Source of the DNA: Rhodamnia argentea
Taxonomy: Eukaryota; Streptophyta; Magnoliopsida; Myrtales; Myrtaceae
NCBI RefSeq assembly: GCF_020921035.1
Contig: NC_063152.1
Coordinates: 29,325,903-29,389,902, forward strand
Direction: 5' to 3'
Length of the DNA: 64,000 bases
Made by a program: the position numbers and the translations under genes. This document shows, in pieces, positions 48,570 through 60,689 of this stretch. The notes beneath the pieces were generated by a model that was not told where the DNA came from, made no database searches, and saw nothing but the letters and a program-made list of their open reading frames with translations. How positions within the stretch are numbered: the first letter of the stretch is position 1; the number at the start of each line of letters is the position of its first letter.

Positions 48570-49089
48570 TTCAGATGTTCTGTACTCTTTATGATGCTTG
48601 AATGTTCGTAATAAAATGGGAAAAAGCATTTCAAGTGTATACTAGTGTTGGTTCTTGGAAAATTGTCCAAAAAGTCCTAAATCCGTTACACTTTAGTCAA
48701 TTCAGTCCTAAATCTTTTAATAGCTTCAAATTGAGTTCTAAACATTTTTGCAACTTACCAATTAGAAATTACTTATGTGGACACCGGCTATCTTACATAG
48801 CACGGTTGACGCGTATGTGAAATTTTTTTCAATTTTTTTTTTTTGTTAAGGACGGTGGCCCCTAGCGGGCCATCGGCAACTAACGAGACCCGTAGCCCTC
48901 TCGGCCAATGGACAAGGGCTCGTGGCATTTGCATACTGCTAGCGAGCCCTCGCCCGGACCCGAGCGAGGGTCGCCGGTTGAGGTCGCGGCCCTTGCATAG
49001 AGTTGGCAAGGTCAGCGAGACTTGCGTTGTAAATTGTGGTGATTTCTTAACTCGAAAATGATTATGAAGTATTGCGTAACTTGAGGTTA

Positions 49090-49914
49090 TGATTTTCCTT
49101 TTTTTTTTTTTATGGTTTTCCACATAAAAAATTTGTGCATCTTCTTCATCTTGGATTTTTTTTTGTCTTTCACGATTCTCATTCCCGACACACGTCGTGT
49201 TGTAAAAGGTCACATAATTAAAAGGGGGATTAAGAACATCGAACATGCAGAAAAAACATCGGGAAATACATAATTACAATCGTGGTAATAAAAAGTTACT
49301 ATTGCCTGCATTACGACCACTCCTAATCTTCTCGAAGGACACTAGAACAAGGCCTAAATGAACTCTGACTTGTACTACAATCTCATCCATCACAGCAACA
49401 TTTGGCATGTCTTGTGAGCACTTCGATCCTCACGCCGCGTGCAGGAAGGACTCTTCCACCTGCGACCAAGGAAGCAACAAAAAGGAAGAATCAGTCATAA
49501 TTACGAAAGGGAATTTTTATTAGAAATAAGAACCCAAGTAATAACCGAGAAAAATTAATTAATACTCAATTAGCCTTCTCTGAAATGCATATTGCCGATG
49601 TACATGTGATTAATGTGCAAAATCCAAATTTTCAGAAAATCGAAACTTTACCCTTGCTATGTTGATATTGACAAAAGAAATGAATTTTAATGGGATCAGT
49701 GACTTACAAGGGAAAAGGCAGAGAAAACTTTGTCGTCAAAGAAGTTTTTTGGTAAATCACTGTCCCAACAAAGGTAGGCCTTCGATCACTTCGCTTGAAT
49801 AGAGCATTTTTTTCTTTTGGGGGTTTTTTTTTTTTTGGGGGGAAGAGAGAGAGATGGGGTGGTTTGATTTGCTTTTGAAAATGATCAATTCAATGGGTAT
49901 CAACCATATTTATA
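49090..49914 (-). other. Spliced-transcript-like module, unit B
   Basis: TATAAATAT at 49906-49914, donor at 49706-49707, acceptor at 49460-49461, intron 248 bp. The open frame across the junction is LPKNFFDDKVFSAFSL|VEESFLHAA-stop, again without an ATG. Unit B keeps every signal. Confidence 0.42.
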
Positions 49915-51048
49915 GCCTAAGGATCACTAGTTGCCCAATTCAGAATAGTGTCGCTGACCTATGCGCTTACATCTCATCATGTGGGACCTTATGGCAATCT
50001 AATCATGAATCATAAAGGGTTGCTAATCATGCAATGCCAATATTTGGTTGGCTTTTAATTCATGTCGATCCTTCTAAGTAAATGCTTTCTAAGTTAGTGA
50101 TTGATTGCATTAGATGCAAGTGCCAAGAAACACTAAAACCGAATGTTATGCTCGCAGTATATTAGTCGTGAGTGATGGAGGTGCCAAAAAACGCTAAAGT
50201 GGTCATTTTTTTTTTTTACAAAAGGAGCACTCAAGTGATATTTCTAGTTTTGGTATTGAGGTGAGCATCGTACGAAAGTTATAGCACTTCCAGTGTCCTT
50301 TTTCCCAAATTTGATACTCAAAATTCAGGATTGAATCTTGCCTTTTCGATTAGAGGGGACTGCTGACACTCTAGCTAAGGAAAAGAAAAATAGTAAAATC
50401 CTACTCTACTTTTAGATTTTATCACTTGTAACTTTCATTGTAGTCCCATTAAATAAGTTGGTTTTAATCCCTCAATTTCATTTCACCATATCCATTACTG
50501 AGAATTTGCTCCTAAAAAAAAAAAAAAAAGGATTTTCAGCTACACGGTTCATTCTTGGGAGGCCATATCGGGAGAAGAAAGTTTTTCCTGATGAATTGTT
50601 CCGACCTTACATGTGGACTTACCGACTCGGTCTAGCTATGTCGAGTCAAATGACAAATCGATTTGTCACATCGTTTTACAAAATAGAAGAGAAGATAATG
50701 TTGATAACAAATTGCATTCACGCATTTATTCACCTAAAAATCAATACTTGTTAGCACTAACCAGTATGTAGAATTTGGACAATCAATGTCCGAACATTGT
50801 GAATATAGGAGAAAGGAGAGTTTCTTGTTCCTACTAGGTTTAGATCCATTTACGGAAGTTCTTGCTTAATGACAAGCATGTTTTTCGGTTATAAACTCTT
50901 TTGCAATTTCAGAAAAAATATATATATTTTCGCCACTCCATTGATCAATTTATCAGTTTCCTTCGTGAACTTCTGGGTGATTAAGGTGGAGACAACGAGG
51001 CATCCTTCGTTTTGCTGGGGAATCAAGCCGAAACACAGGGCTCAATAG

Positions 51049-51303
51049 TCAGCCCAATTCGAAAATAGCTAAACAGCCATTGCGTTCCACCCCAACTTTG
51101 GGGGTAGAAAAGTTTCCAATTTTTATTGGACGTAGAGTTCGGGGAGCACGGATATTGTTGTCAGGTCGATCTATTTCTGTCTTCAAAAGTTCAAATACCC
51201 TGTTTGAGCAGCTGGCAAGCCGAACCAAGTAACATATCAAAAGTACAAAAAAATAAATAAGTTTCTCATTCAGCTGGTCGATCAATTTCACTTCATGTCC
51301 CAA
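51049..51303 (-). other. 84-aa open frame, paralogous to 43370-43633
   Basis: Begins MGHEVKLIDQLNEKL and ends CLAIFELG. Same layout as the unit A frame, with many amino-acid replacements and a length change in the hydrophobic run. Function unknown. Confidence 0.25.
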
Positions 51304-51337
51304 AGTGCTTGTTGATGGATGATATTTTCTTGAAGAA

Positions 51338-51990
51338 ATGATAAAAAAAAGTCCTAAATCTATCGCAATTGTGTTAATTCAATTCTAATTTTTTTTTTAT
51401 TAATCGAGTCCTAAACTTGTTCAAATTTTAACAATTGAGTCCATTCGATTAATTTTGATCGGAAATTGATGATATGAACGACGGCCGTCCACCAACTATC
51501 CTACGTGACACTGTCGGCACGGACATGAATTTTTTTTTTCTATCTTTATTTATTTTCTTTTATTTTTCATTATTAAGTGTCACTAACAACTGGTCAAGTG
51601 CGAGAGCAACAACCATTTCCCTTGCTAGAGAGGGCTCACTGCCTTTGCTTAAATCTAGGCCAGGGCTGCAAGCCTTTGCCCTCGCCTAGTGGCCGGTGGA
51701 GGTCTCTGGGCCTCGGCCAGTGGCCACCATCCCATGACAATAAAAAACTTTAAAAAAAAAGACAGAAAAACTAATAATAAATTCAAAAAAATATTTAAAA
51801 AATCAACATCAGCATCGACGGTACCACGTGGGACGACCAGCGTCCATGTCATCCATTTTCGGATAAAATTAGCTTGATGGACTAAATTGGCAAAATTTGA
51901 AAAGGGTTTAAGACTCAATTGAAAAAACAAAAGACTAAATTGCCATAATTACAATAGATTTAGGACTTTTTTTGGTAATTTTCACCTACT
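51338..51990. mobile_element. Fold-back Mutator-like element, unit C
   Basis: Same family and relative position as in units A and B. Ends approximate. Confidence 0.58.
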
Positions 51991-52040
51991 TTCTTTTCAA
52001 TACCTCCTATAGAGTTATCTCATGTATTATTAGGCAGTAA

Positions 52041-52119
52041 AATAGGGATAGTATTTTATTTTTTTTTCGTCGAATAGGGATAGTAGTGATTTTTTTTCGG
52101 TCGGATATAGGGATAGTAG
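52041..52119. mobile_element. Two poly-T micro-insertions sharing one target, unit C
   Basis: ATAGGGATAGTA occurs three times (about 52042, 52074 and 52107), separated by two T-rich inserts ending CGTCG and CGGTCG. The first insert has counterparts in A (about 44320) and D (about 55330), so it predates the array. The second is seen only in C. Confidence 0.5.
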
Positions 52120-52625
52120 TTTGCGGCGTTAAAGTTGTTTATTCAGCTTAGGTCTTTTGCATACCATTTTTTACGTATCAAAATTCTATTGTTTTTTTTT
52201 TTTGGGCTCTTTTATTTGGTTTGTTTTACTATTCCTTTTTGGTAATTTGCGCAATTGAAATTCATACAATCCATAGTATTTTCTCTCTCTTTGATTTATC
52301 TCGCTTTAATAGGTGGAGTTTGTATTTCGAAAAGTGCAATCGATCAAGGCTCAATTTTTGTTCTTGAAGCGGGAATTTGAGGCTTCAAAGTACTTCTCAC
52401 TCCGTCGTTATTGTACTTTGTCACAAATTCCTTGTCACCGACTCCTAACCTGCGACAATGGATCACCACGACATCACACAACAATCACGTAAGCAGCTAC
52501 GTCAACTTGTCTCACATTGCCTCAATACGCCAGTTGGTTCTCACTTTGGTTATCTACCAGGCATTTTTCGGATCTTTCTCCAAGCTCATGTTGACTTATT
52601 CTAAGACACCTTGAGTTGAGGAGGA

Positions 52626-52881
52626 TGTTGGAGATGATTATGACATTTCACTTAATTCTCCATATCTCTAGGTATTATGCATATATCTCACTTGATTGTA
52701 CATATTCCTCATTGATTTATAATTGATGTCATGATTATCTTGATACCTTAGATAATCATCTATGTGCTCTTCATAATGAGATAGAAAAAATATATATAAA
52801 TTTTCAAATTCTCTTTTCCGTAATATTCTTATATGTGATAACTAAGAATTCTTAGAAGTTCGAATTATCGTAATACAAGCA
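52626..52881 (+). mobile_element. Copia-like LTR start, unit C
   Basis: TGTTGGAGATGATTATGAC after the polypurine tract, which has lost one T-triplet element (TTGAGTTGAGGAGGA). End by analogy. Confidence 0.5.
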
Positions 52882-53399
52882 TTGAGACGTTCTGTACTCG
52901 TTATAATGTTTGAATGCCTGTAATAAAATGGGCAAAAGGATTTAAAGTGTATATTAGTGTTGTTTTCCAGGAAAATTGTCCAAAATGTCCTAAACCTGTT
53001 ACACTTTGGTTAATTCAGTCCTAAACATTTTAATTGGTCCAAATTGAGTTCTAAACCCTTTTACAAGTTGCCAATTGAAAATTACTATTGTGGATGCCTG
53101 CTATCTTATATAGCACAATCAATGCATACGTGAATTTTTTTCAAATTTTTGATTTGTTTTTACTAAGTGCAGCGGCCCCTAGTCGCCCACTAGCAGCTAA
53201 CGAGATTCGCATCCCTCTCGGCCGCGGGATGAGGGCTCTCAGCATGCGCATACGGCCAGCGAGCCCTCTAGAGTTGAGTGAGGGCTACCAGTCAAGGTCT
53301 CGGCTGTCGCGCAAAGTTGGTGAGGTTAGTGAGACTTTTGTTATATATTGTGGTGATCTCTTAACTCGAAAATGATAGTGAAAAATTGCGTAACGTGAC

Positions 53400-54077
53400 C
53401 CCGTGATTGTTTTTTTGAAGGTTTCCATATAAAATTTTTTTGCATCTTCTTCATCTTTAATGTTTTCTCTTTCACAAATCTCATTCCCGACACATGTCGT
53501 GTAGTAAAAAGTCACCTAATTAAAACTGGGAGTACGAACATCGAACAAGCGGAAAAAACATCGTGAAATACATAATTGCAATAGTGGTGATAAAAATTTA
53601 CTATTGCCTGCATTACAGCCACTCCTAATCTTCTCGAAGAACACTAGAACAAGGCCCAAATGAACTCTGACTTGTACTAGAATCTCATCGATCACAGCAA
53701 CATTTGGTATGTCTTGAAAACTCTTCGATCCTCATGCCGCGTTCGTGAAGGACACTTCCACCTGCGACCAGGGAAGGAACAAAAAGGAAGAATAATTAAT
53801 ACTCAGTTAGCCTTCTCTGAAATGCATATTACCGAGGTACATGTTATTAACGTGTAACATCGAAATTTTCAGAAAATTGAAACTTTACCCTTGCCATGTT
53901 GATGTTGACAAAAGAAATAAATTCTGATGGGATCGGTGACTTACAAGAAAATAAGCAGAGGAAAATTTGTCGTCAAAGAAGTTTTTTGGTAAATCATTGT
54001 CCCAACATAGGTGCGTCTCCATTCCCTTTGCTTGAATAGAGTGAATGATCAATTCAATGGGCATCAACCATATTTCT
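53400..54077 (-). other. Spliced-transcript-like module, unit C, TATA box mutated
   Basis: The TATA position (about 54069-54077) reads TAGAAATAT, so the box is damaged. Donor at 53943-53944 and acceptor at 53762-53763 give a 183-bp intron, 65 bp shorter than in A, B and E. Only here does an ATG open the frame, giving a 35-aa peptide that starts METHLCWDND and ends NAA. Confidence 0.38.
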
Positions 54078-54711
54078 AGCCTAAGGATCACTAGTTGCCC
54101 AAATCAGAATAGTGTCGCTGACCTATGTGCTTACATTTCATCATGGTCGACCTCATGGCAACCTAATCATGAATCATAAAGGGTTGGAATAGTTGCTAAT
54201 CGTGCAATGCCAATATTTTGTTGGGTTTTAATTCATATCGATCCTTCCAAGTAATTGCTTTCGAAGTTAGTGAGTGATTGTGTTAGATGTTAGGCTCGTA
54301 ATATATTAGTCATGAGTGATGCAAGTGCCAAGAAATGCTAAAACCGAATGTTAGGCTTGTAGTATATTAGTCGTGAGTGATGCAGGTGCCAAGAAACGCT
54401 AAAGTGGTCTTTTTTTTTTTCACAAAAGAAGCATTCAAGTGATCACTTCAAGTTTTGTTACTAAGGTAAACATGGTACGAAAGTTATAGCACTTACAGTA
54501 TCCTTTTCTCCCAATTTGATTCTCAAAATTGAGGATTGAATCTTACATTTTTTATTTGAGCGGACAACTGACACTCTAGCTAAGCAAAAAGAATATAATA
54601 AAACCCTACTCCACTTTTAGATTTTGTCAATTCTAACTTTCATTGTAGTCCCATTAAATAAGTTGTTTTTAATCTCTCAATTTCATTTCACCATACCCAT
54701 TATTGAAAATT

Positions 54712-55255
54712 TGGTTAATTGAAGCCTAAACTTATTTAAATTTTAACAATTGAGTCCATTCGGCCAATTTTGATCAGAAATTAATGACATGGACACCGAC
54801 CCTTCACTGTTCTACGTGGCACCGCCGGCACCGACGTAAATTTTTTTCTGTCTTTATTTTTTCTCTTTAATTTTCACCATTAAGTGTCACCAACAACTGG
54901 CTGAGTACGAGGGCAACGACCCTTTCCCCGACTAGCGAGGGCTCACCGCCTTTGCTCAAATCTAGGCCAGGCTGCGAGCCCTCCTCGTCGTCTAGTGGCC
55001 GGTAGAGGTTTCTGGGCATTGGCCGGTGGCCACCATCCCTTAATTATAAAAGAATGAAAAAAAAAAACAAGAAAACTAATGAAAAATTCAAAAAACAATA
55101 AAGAAAATCCACATCAGCATAGGTAGTTTCACGTAGGACAACCGGCATCCATGTGATCCATTTCCAGCTAAAATTGGCTTAATTGACTAAATTGGCAAAA
55201 TTTGAAACGGGTTTAGAACTTAATTGGGAAAAACTTTTTTGGTAATTTTTCCTAC
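54712..55255. mobile_element. Fold-back Mutator-like element, unit D
   Basis: Same family and position. The right arm is shortened compared with A-C. Confidence 0.55.
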
Positions 55256-55348
55256 TTTATTTTCAAGACCTCCTACAGAGTTACCTCATGTTTTATTAGG
55301 TAGTAAAATAGGGATAGTAATTTTTTTTTGGTCAAATAGGGATAATAG

Positions 55349-55515
55349 TTTCGCACAGTATCTTTGAACCAGGAGTACGTCGCCGACAAAACGTTTCAAA
55401 GATACTATGCGAGCTAATGGTCGATGACACAGGAGCCGAAGCTCCGATGATTCACCCAAGGTACGGGACGCTACTATACGACCTTACCCAGCGGTAGCCA
55501 TTCGAAGACGACGTA
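55349..55515 (-). other. Unit-D-specific segment with strong RNA-like stems
   Basis: Arms 55352-55368 and 55395-55411 form a 17-bp stem with a 26-nt loop. Its only irregular pair is G-U if the minus strand is transcribed but a C-A mismatch on the plus strand. At 55432-55445 the minus strand forms GGAGC-UUCG-GCUCC, a classic stable tetraloop hairpin. The segment is absent from units A-C and has no coding frame. I recognise no RNA family. Confidence 0.4.
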
Positions 55516-55602
55516 GAGTCTATTTTTCCCACCATCACCCCCCTAAGTTGAGAGAAAATATTTTTCTTCCTTTCATCCCAAAAAATACCCTCGAATAGTC
55601 CA

Positions 55603-55705
55603 AGGAGATCCTATAATACATTAAAAAAATGGTATGAAAAAGACCTAAGCCTCATAACAAATTTTAACGCCGCAAACTACTATCCCTGTATCAGACCAAA
55701 AACAT
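55603..55705. repeat. Locally inverted block in unit D
   Basis: Reads as the reverse complement of the unit A block at about 44325-44415 (the CGGCGTTAAAATTT... GGTCTTTTTCATACC run). With 55320-55347 it forms an inverted repeat around the unit-D-specific segment. Confidence 0.65.
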
Positions 55706-55839
55706 AATTCTATTGTCTTGTTTGTCCTTTTTTTTTGGCTCATTTATTTGGTTTGTTTTGCTATTCCTTCTTGGTAATTTGGTCAATTGAAATTCATACA
55801 ATCTATAGTATTTTCTCTCTCTTCAATTTATCTCCCTTT

Positions 55840-55850
55840 TTTTTTGTCAG
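55840..55850 (-). mobile_element. 11-bp poly-T micro-insertion with 15-bp TSD, unit D
   Basis: TTTTTTGTCAG lies between two identical copies of AATTTATCTCCCTTT (55825-55839 and 55851-55865). Units A (about 44586) and B (about 47925) have a single copy and no insert. Confidence 0.65.
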
Positions 55851-56172
55851 AATTTATCTCCCTTTAATAAGTGGAGTTTGTATTTTGTAAGGTGCAATCG
55901 ATCGAGGCTCGATTTTTGTTCTTGAAGCGAGAATTTGGGGCTTCAAAGTACTTCTCACCCCGTCATTTTGTCCTCCCTCACAGATCCCTCGTCACCGACA
56001 GCACACAACAGTCGCGTAAGCAACCACGTCAGCTTGTGCCACGTAGCCTTCATACACCAATTGGTTCTCTCTTTAGTACACCAAATCACTTCGGTTATCA
56101 ACCCAAGCATTTTTCGGATCTTTCTCCAAGCTCATGTTAACTTATTCTAAGACACCTTGAGTTTGAGGAGGA

Positions 56173-56427
56173 TGTTGGAGATGATTATGATATTTCACTT
56201 AATTTTCCATATCTCTAGGTATTATGCATATATCTCACTTGATTGTACATATTCCTCATTGATTTATAATTGATGTCATGATTATCTTGATACCTTAGAT
56301 AATCAACTATGTGCGCTTCATAATGAGATAGAAAAAAACATATAAATTATCAAATTCTCTTTTCCGTAATATTCTTATATGTGACAACTAAGAATTCTTC
56401 AAAGTTTGAATCATCGTAATGCAAGCA
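56173..56427 (+). mobile_element. Copia-like LTR start, unit D
   Basis: Polypurine tract then TGTTGGAGATGATTATGAT. End by analogy with the other units. Confidence 0.5.
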
Positions 56428-57102
56428 TTGAGACGTTTTGTACTCTTTACAATGCTTGAATGTCGGTAATAAAATGGGCAAAAGGATTTAAAGTGTATAT
56501 TAGTGTCGTTTTCCTTAAAAATTATCCAAAAAGTCCTAAACCTATTACATTTTGATCAATTCAGTCATAAACTTTTTAATTGTTCCAAATTGAGTTCTAA
56601 ACCCTTTTACAACTTTCCATTTAGAAATTATTGATGTGGACGCCGGCTATCTTACATAACACAATCGACACGTACGTGAAATTTTTTTCACATTTTTTAT
56701 TTGTTTTTGTTAAGGGCGGCGGCCCCTAGCCGCCCACCGGCAGCTAACGAGACTCATGGCCCTCTCGGTCACTAGACGAGGGCTCGCATCATTTGGATAC
56801 GGCCGGCGAGCTCCCGCCCAAAGCTAAGCGAGGGCCGGTAGTCGAGGTCCCTGCCCTTGTGTAGAGTTGGCGAGGTCAGCAAGACTTTTTTTTATATATT
56901 ATGGTGATCTCTTTAACTCGAAAATGATAGTGAAAAATTGCATAACGTGACCCCATGATTTTCCCTTTTCTTATTTTGAAGATTTTTCACATAAAAAATT
57001 TGTGCATCTTCTTCATCTTTGATTTTTTCTCTTTCGCAATTCTCATTCCCCGACACATTTCGTGTAGTAAAAGGTCACCTAATTAAAAGTGGGAGTATGA
57101 AC

Positions 57103-57264
57103 TATAGAAGAATATTTTGCCTCTATATTGAATGAATTTATATAGCATTACAATCGTTCTTATATACAATACAAGGGCTAACCATAGTATCTCAATAAAT
57201 CAGGAAAAAACTGTAATAAAGAAAAAAAATCCATAATTTATAGGAAATACAACTCACGCCAACA
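57103..57264 (-). mobile_element. Short copia-type solo LTR
   Basis: On the minus strand it starts TGTTGGCGTGAG and contains a TATATAAA-like box and a CTTGTATTG region, like a small copia LTR. The flanks are TGAAC (57098-57102) and CGAAC (57265-57269), a 5-bp TSD with one change. Units A and C show the empty site. If the LTR is taken to end in CA (at 57098), the TSD does not fit, so the exact edge is open. Confidence 0.6.
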
Positions 57265-57344
57265 CGAACATCGAACAAGTAGAAAAAACATCGTGAAATA
57301 CATAATTGCAATCGTGGTGATAAAAATTTACTATTGCCTGCATT

Positions 57345-59312
57345 CACTACAAAAAAACAAGGATTTAACCACGAAAAATTGACCAAAATTCGTCGCTAAA
57401 CCGATTTGCGACGAAAATTAGCGACGAAAAAATATTCGTCGCCAATTCGGCGTCGCAAAATTTAGCGACGAAAAAATAAAGTTCGTCGCTAATTAGAGAC
57501 GAATTTTGCGACGACTATTTATTCGTGGCTAATTAGCGACGTATAAGTTTCGTCGCAAATTAGCCACGAATTTTGCGACTAATTACTCTCCGTGGCAAAT
57601 TAGCGACGAAACTTATTCGTCGCTAATTAGCCACAAAAAAAAATGTCGTCACTAAATTTAGCAACGAATTTTGTGTTCGTTGCTAAATTTTGCAACGCCA
57701 GATTAGCCACGAATTTTTTTTCGTGGCAAAATTCATCGCAAAACCCAATTAGCGACGAATTTTACTGAATTTTTCATGGCAAAATTTGCTACGAATTTTT
57801 ATTTGTTGCAAATGTTTGTCGCAAAAAGCGCATTTTTTTTTAGTGTTCCTTTTTATTCAATGGCGTAGGGGGTGAGGGAGTCTTGGTTGGCAACGGGTCG
57901 AGGGAGTCCTCGGGCTGAGGTGGATGGCGACGGGGCTGGCGAGCTGGACGGTGGTGGGGGGGGTGGGTCTCGGCTGGAGCAGGGAGCGTCACGGGCAGAG
58001 GAGGAGCAGAGCAGGAGGGTAGTCGGGGTGCCGAGACAAGGAGAGGGAGAGAGACCGAGAGATGGAGATGGAGGTCGGGGGCTCGGGCTCGGGCTCGGGC
58101 TCGGGGCGGACGGCTGCAGGGACGGCTGCAGGCTGTGGGCGTCACGGCCTGAGTTGTGGGGAACAGAGAGGCGGTGGGGTAGAGGTCGACGACGGCTGCG
58201 CGGGGCTAGCGGGCGAGCGGCGACGGCCGCAACGGCGGGGTGACGACGAAGGCGGGTGGTGGTTAGCTGGAGGCTGGCGTCGGCTGGGAGGGCTGCCGAA
58301 TGAAGAAGAAGAAGAAGAAGAAGAAGATGATGATGAACAGGGGGGAAGGGGGGTCTGTTCGCACCAAGAGGAGGAAGAGAGAAGGTGAGTGGGGGGAAGA
58401 GAGAGAAGGTGAGTGGGGTTAGGTGGGGGAAATTGAATGTTGTGGAGAGCGGAATGATAGAAAGGGGGCGGGAGAGTTTATAGAATGGGGTTAGGCGGGA
58501 GGAGAGAGTGGGAATCGCAAAATTTCAAAAGTTCCCTAAAAAATTTAGCGACGAAATAAAGTCCTTCGTCGCTAATTAGCGACGAAAAACATAATTTCAT
58601 CGCAAAAATTGGGACAAATTCTCATTTTGTCGCAAATTGCTGATATAAATTAAATAAAAAAGAAAAAAAATAATTAGCGACGAAAAAATAATTTCGTCAC
58701 TAATTTCCAGAATAAATTAAATAAATTTGCGACGAAATGTATTATTTCGTTGCAAATTTAGCGATTAACACTGTTTTTTCGTCGTAAATTAAATAAATTG
58801 ATCATTTTTTTTATTTCCTTCATATTAGCGACGAATAATACATTTCGTCGCTAAATTAGCGATGAAAATAATGAATCGTCGCTAATTTTAATATTTTCTT
58901 TGTTATTTTTATTCATAGTGCTAATTTTGCGACGAAAACAAAAGTTTGTCGCTAATTAGCGACTAACGTTTATTTTCCTCACTAATTAGCGACAAACATC
59001 GATTTTCGTCGCTAACTTTTAATAAAAGAATTTGTGACGAAAAAGGACGTTCGTTGCTAATTGGCGACGAAGCCCATTTTCGTCGCAAAGGAGATAGCGA
59101 CGAATAATTATTTCATGGCCATTTTCGTCGCTAATTAGCCACGAAAAATTTTTCGTGGCTATTTTCGCCGTTAATTAGCCACGAATTATTTTTCATCGCT
59201 ATAGTTGTCACTAATGGGCGACGAATGTTTTCGTCGATTATTTCGTCGCAAATAGCGACGAATTTTTTCCGTAGCAAATTTTTCGTGGCTAAATTCGTAT
59301 TTTTTTGTAGTG
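57345..59312. mobile_element. Non-autonomous CACTA (En/Spm) transposon, 1968 bp
   Basis: It begins CACTACAAAAAAAC and ends TTTTTTTGTAGTG, a CACTA-type terminal inverted repeat, with ATT on both sides (57342-57344 and 59313-59315), the expected 3-bp TSD. Units A and C show the empty site. About 480 bp at the left and 790 bp at the right are packed with GCGACGAAA/TTTCGTCGC motifs in both orientations, the kind of subterminal repeats bound by the element's own transposase. A GC-rich core (about 57860-58500) differs sharply and may be captured host DNA. Frames in it (57840-58388) are low-complexity and do not look like protein genes. No transposase. Confidence 0.93.
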
Positions 59313-59898
59313 ATTACAACCACTCCTAATCTTCTCGAAGAACACTAGAACAAGGCCCAAATGAGCTGTGACTTGTACTGGAATCTCATCGATCACAGTA
59401 ACATTTGGTATGTCCTGTGAACTCTTCGATCCTCATGCCGTGTTCATGAAGGACACTTCCACCTGCGACCAGGGAAGGAACAAAAAGGAAGAATAATTAA
59501 TACTCAGTCAGCGTTCTCTGAAAAGCATATTACCGAGGTACATGTGATTAACGTGTAAAATCGAAATTTTAAGAAAATTGAAACTTTACCCTTGCAATGT
59601 TGATATTGACAAAAAAATTGAATTCTAATCGGATCGGTGACTTACAAGAAAATAAGCAGAATAAAATTTGTCGTCAAAGATCTCTTGTCACCGACTCCTA
59701 ACCTGTGATACTATATCACCACGACAACACACAACAGTCACGTAAACAGCCACGTCAGCTTGTACCACGTAACCTTCATATGCTTGTTGGTTCTCTCTTT
59801 AGCACACCAAATCACTCCGGTTATCTACCCAGGCATTTTTTGGATCCTTCTCCAAGCTCATGTTGACTTATTCTAAGACACCTTAAGTTTGAGGAGAA

Positions 59899-60154
59899 TG
59901 TTGGAGATGATTATGATATTTCACTTAATTCTCCATATCTCTAGGTATTATGCATATATCTCACTTGATTGAACATATTCCTTATTGATTTATAATTGAT
60001 GTCATGATTATCTTGATACCTTAGATAATCAACTATGTGCTCTTCATAATGAGATAGAAAAAATGTATATAAATTATCAAATTCTCTTTTACGTAATATT
60101 CTTATCTATAACAACTAAGAATTCTTAGAAGTTTGAATCATCGTAATACAAGCA
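59899..60154 (+). mobile_element. Copia-like LTR start, unit E
   Basis: Polypurine tract GTTTGAGGAGAA then TGTTGGAGATGATTATGAT. End by analogy. Confidence 0.5.
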
Positions 60155-60689
60155 TTGAGATGTTTTGTACTCTTTATAATGCTTGAATGTCGGTAATAAA
60201 ATGGGCAAAAAGATTTAAAGTGCATATTAGTGTTGTTTTCATGAAAAATTGTCGAAAAAGTCCTAAACTTGCTACACTTTGGTCAATTCAGTCCTAAACC
60301 TTTTAATTGCTCTAAATTGAGCTCTAAACCTTTTTACAACTTGCCAATTAGAAATTACTGATGTGGACGCCGGTTATCTTACATAGAACAATCGACGCGT
60401 ACGTGAAATTTTTTCACATTTTTTATTTGTTTTTGTTAAGGGCGGCGGCCCCTAGCCAACCACCGATAGCTAACGAGAATCGTGGCCCTCTCGGCCACCG
60501 GACAAGGACTCGCATCATTTGGATATAGCCGATGAGCCCTCGCCCAAAGTTGAGCGAGGGCCGCCGGTTGAGGTCGCTGCCCTCGCGCAGAGTTGGCGAG
60601 GTCGGCGAGACTTTTGTTATATATTATGGTGATTTCTTAACTCGAAAATGATAGTGAAAATTTGCATAACATGACGCCATGATTTTCTC

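Larger units (their letters stand above)
56960..59690 (-). other. Spliced-transcript-like module, unit D, broken by insertions
   Basis: Donor at 59644-59645 and acceptor at 59463-59464 give the same 183-bp intron as unit C. The promoter part is missing because the D/E junction at about 59680 cuts it off. The 3' part is split by a solo LTR and a CACTA element. Confidence 0.38.

Noticed and set aside
55340..55360. CGAAAC on the minus strand as a hammerhead ribozyme core
   Set aside because: No CUGAUGA partner or correct three-helix arrangement nearby.
57840..58388. GC-rich frames inside the CACTA element
   Set aside because: Low-complexity Gly/Pro/Arg/Glu strings, open on both strands; no protein family seen.
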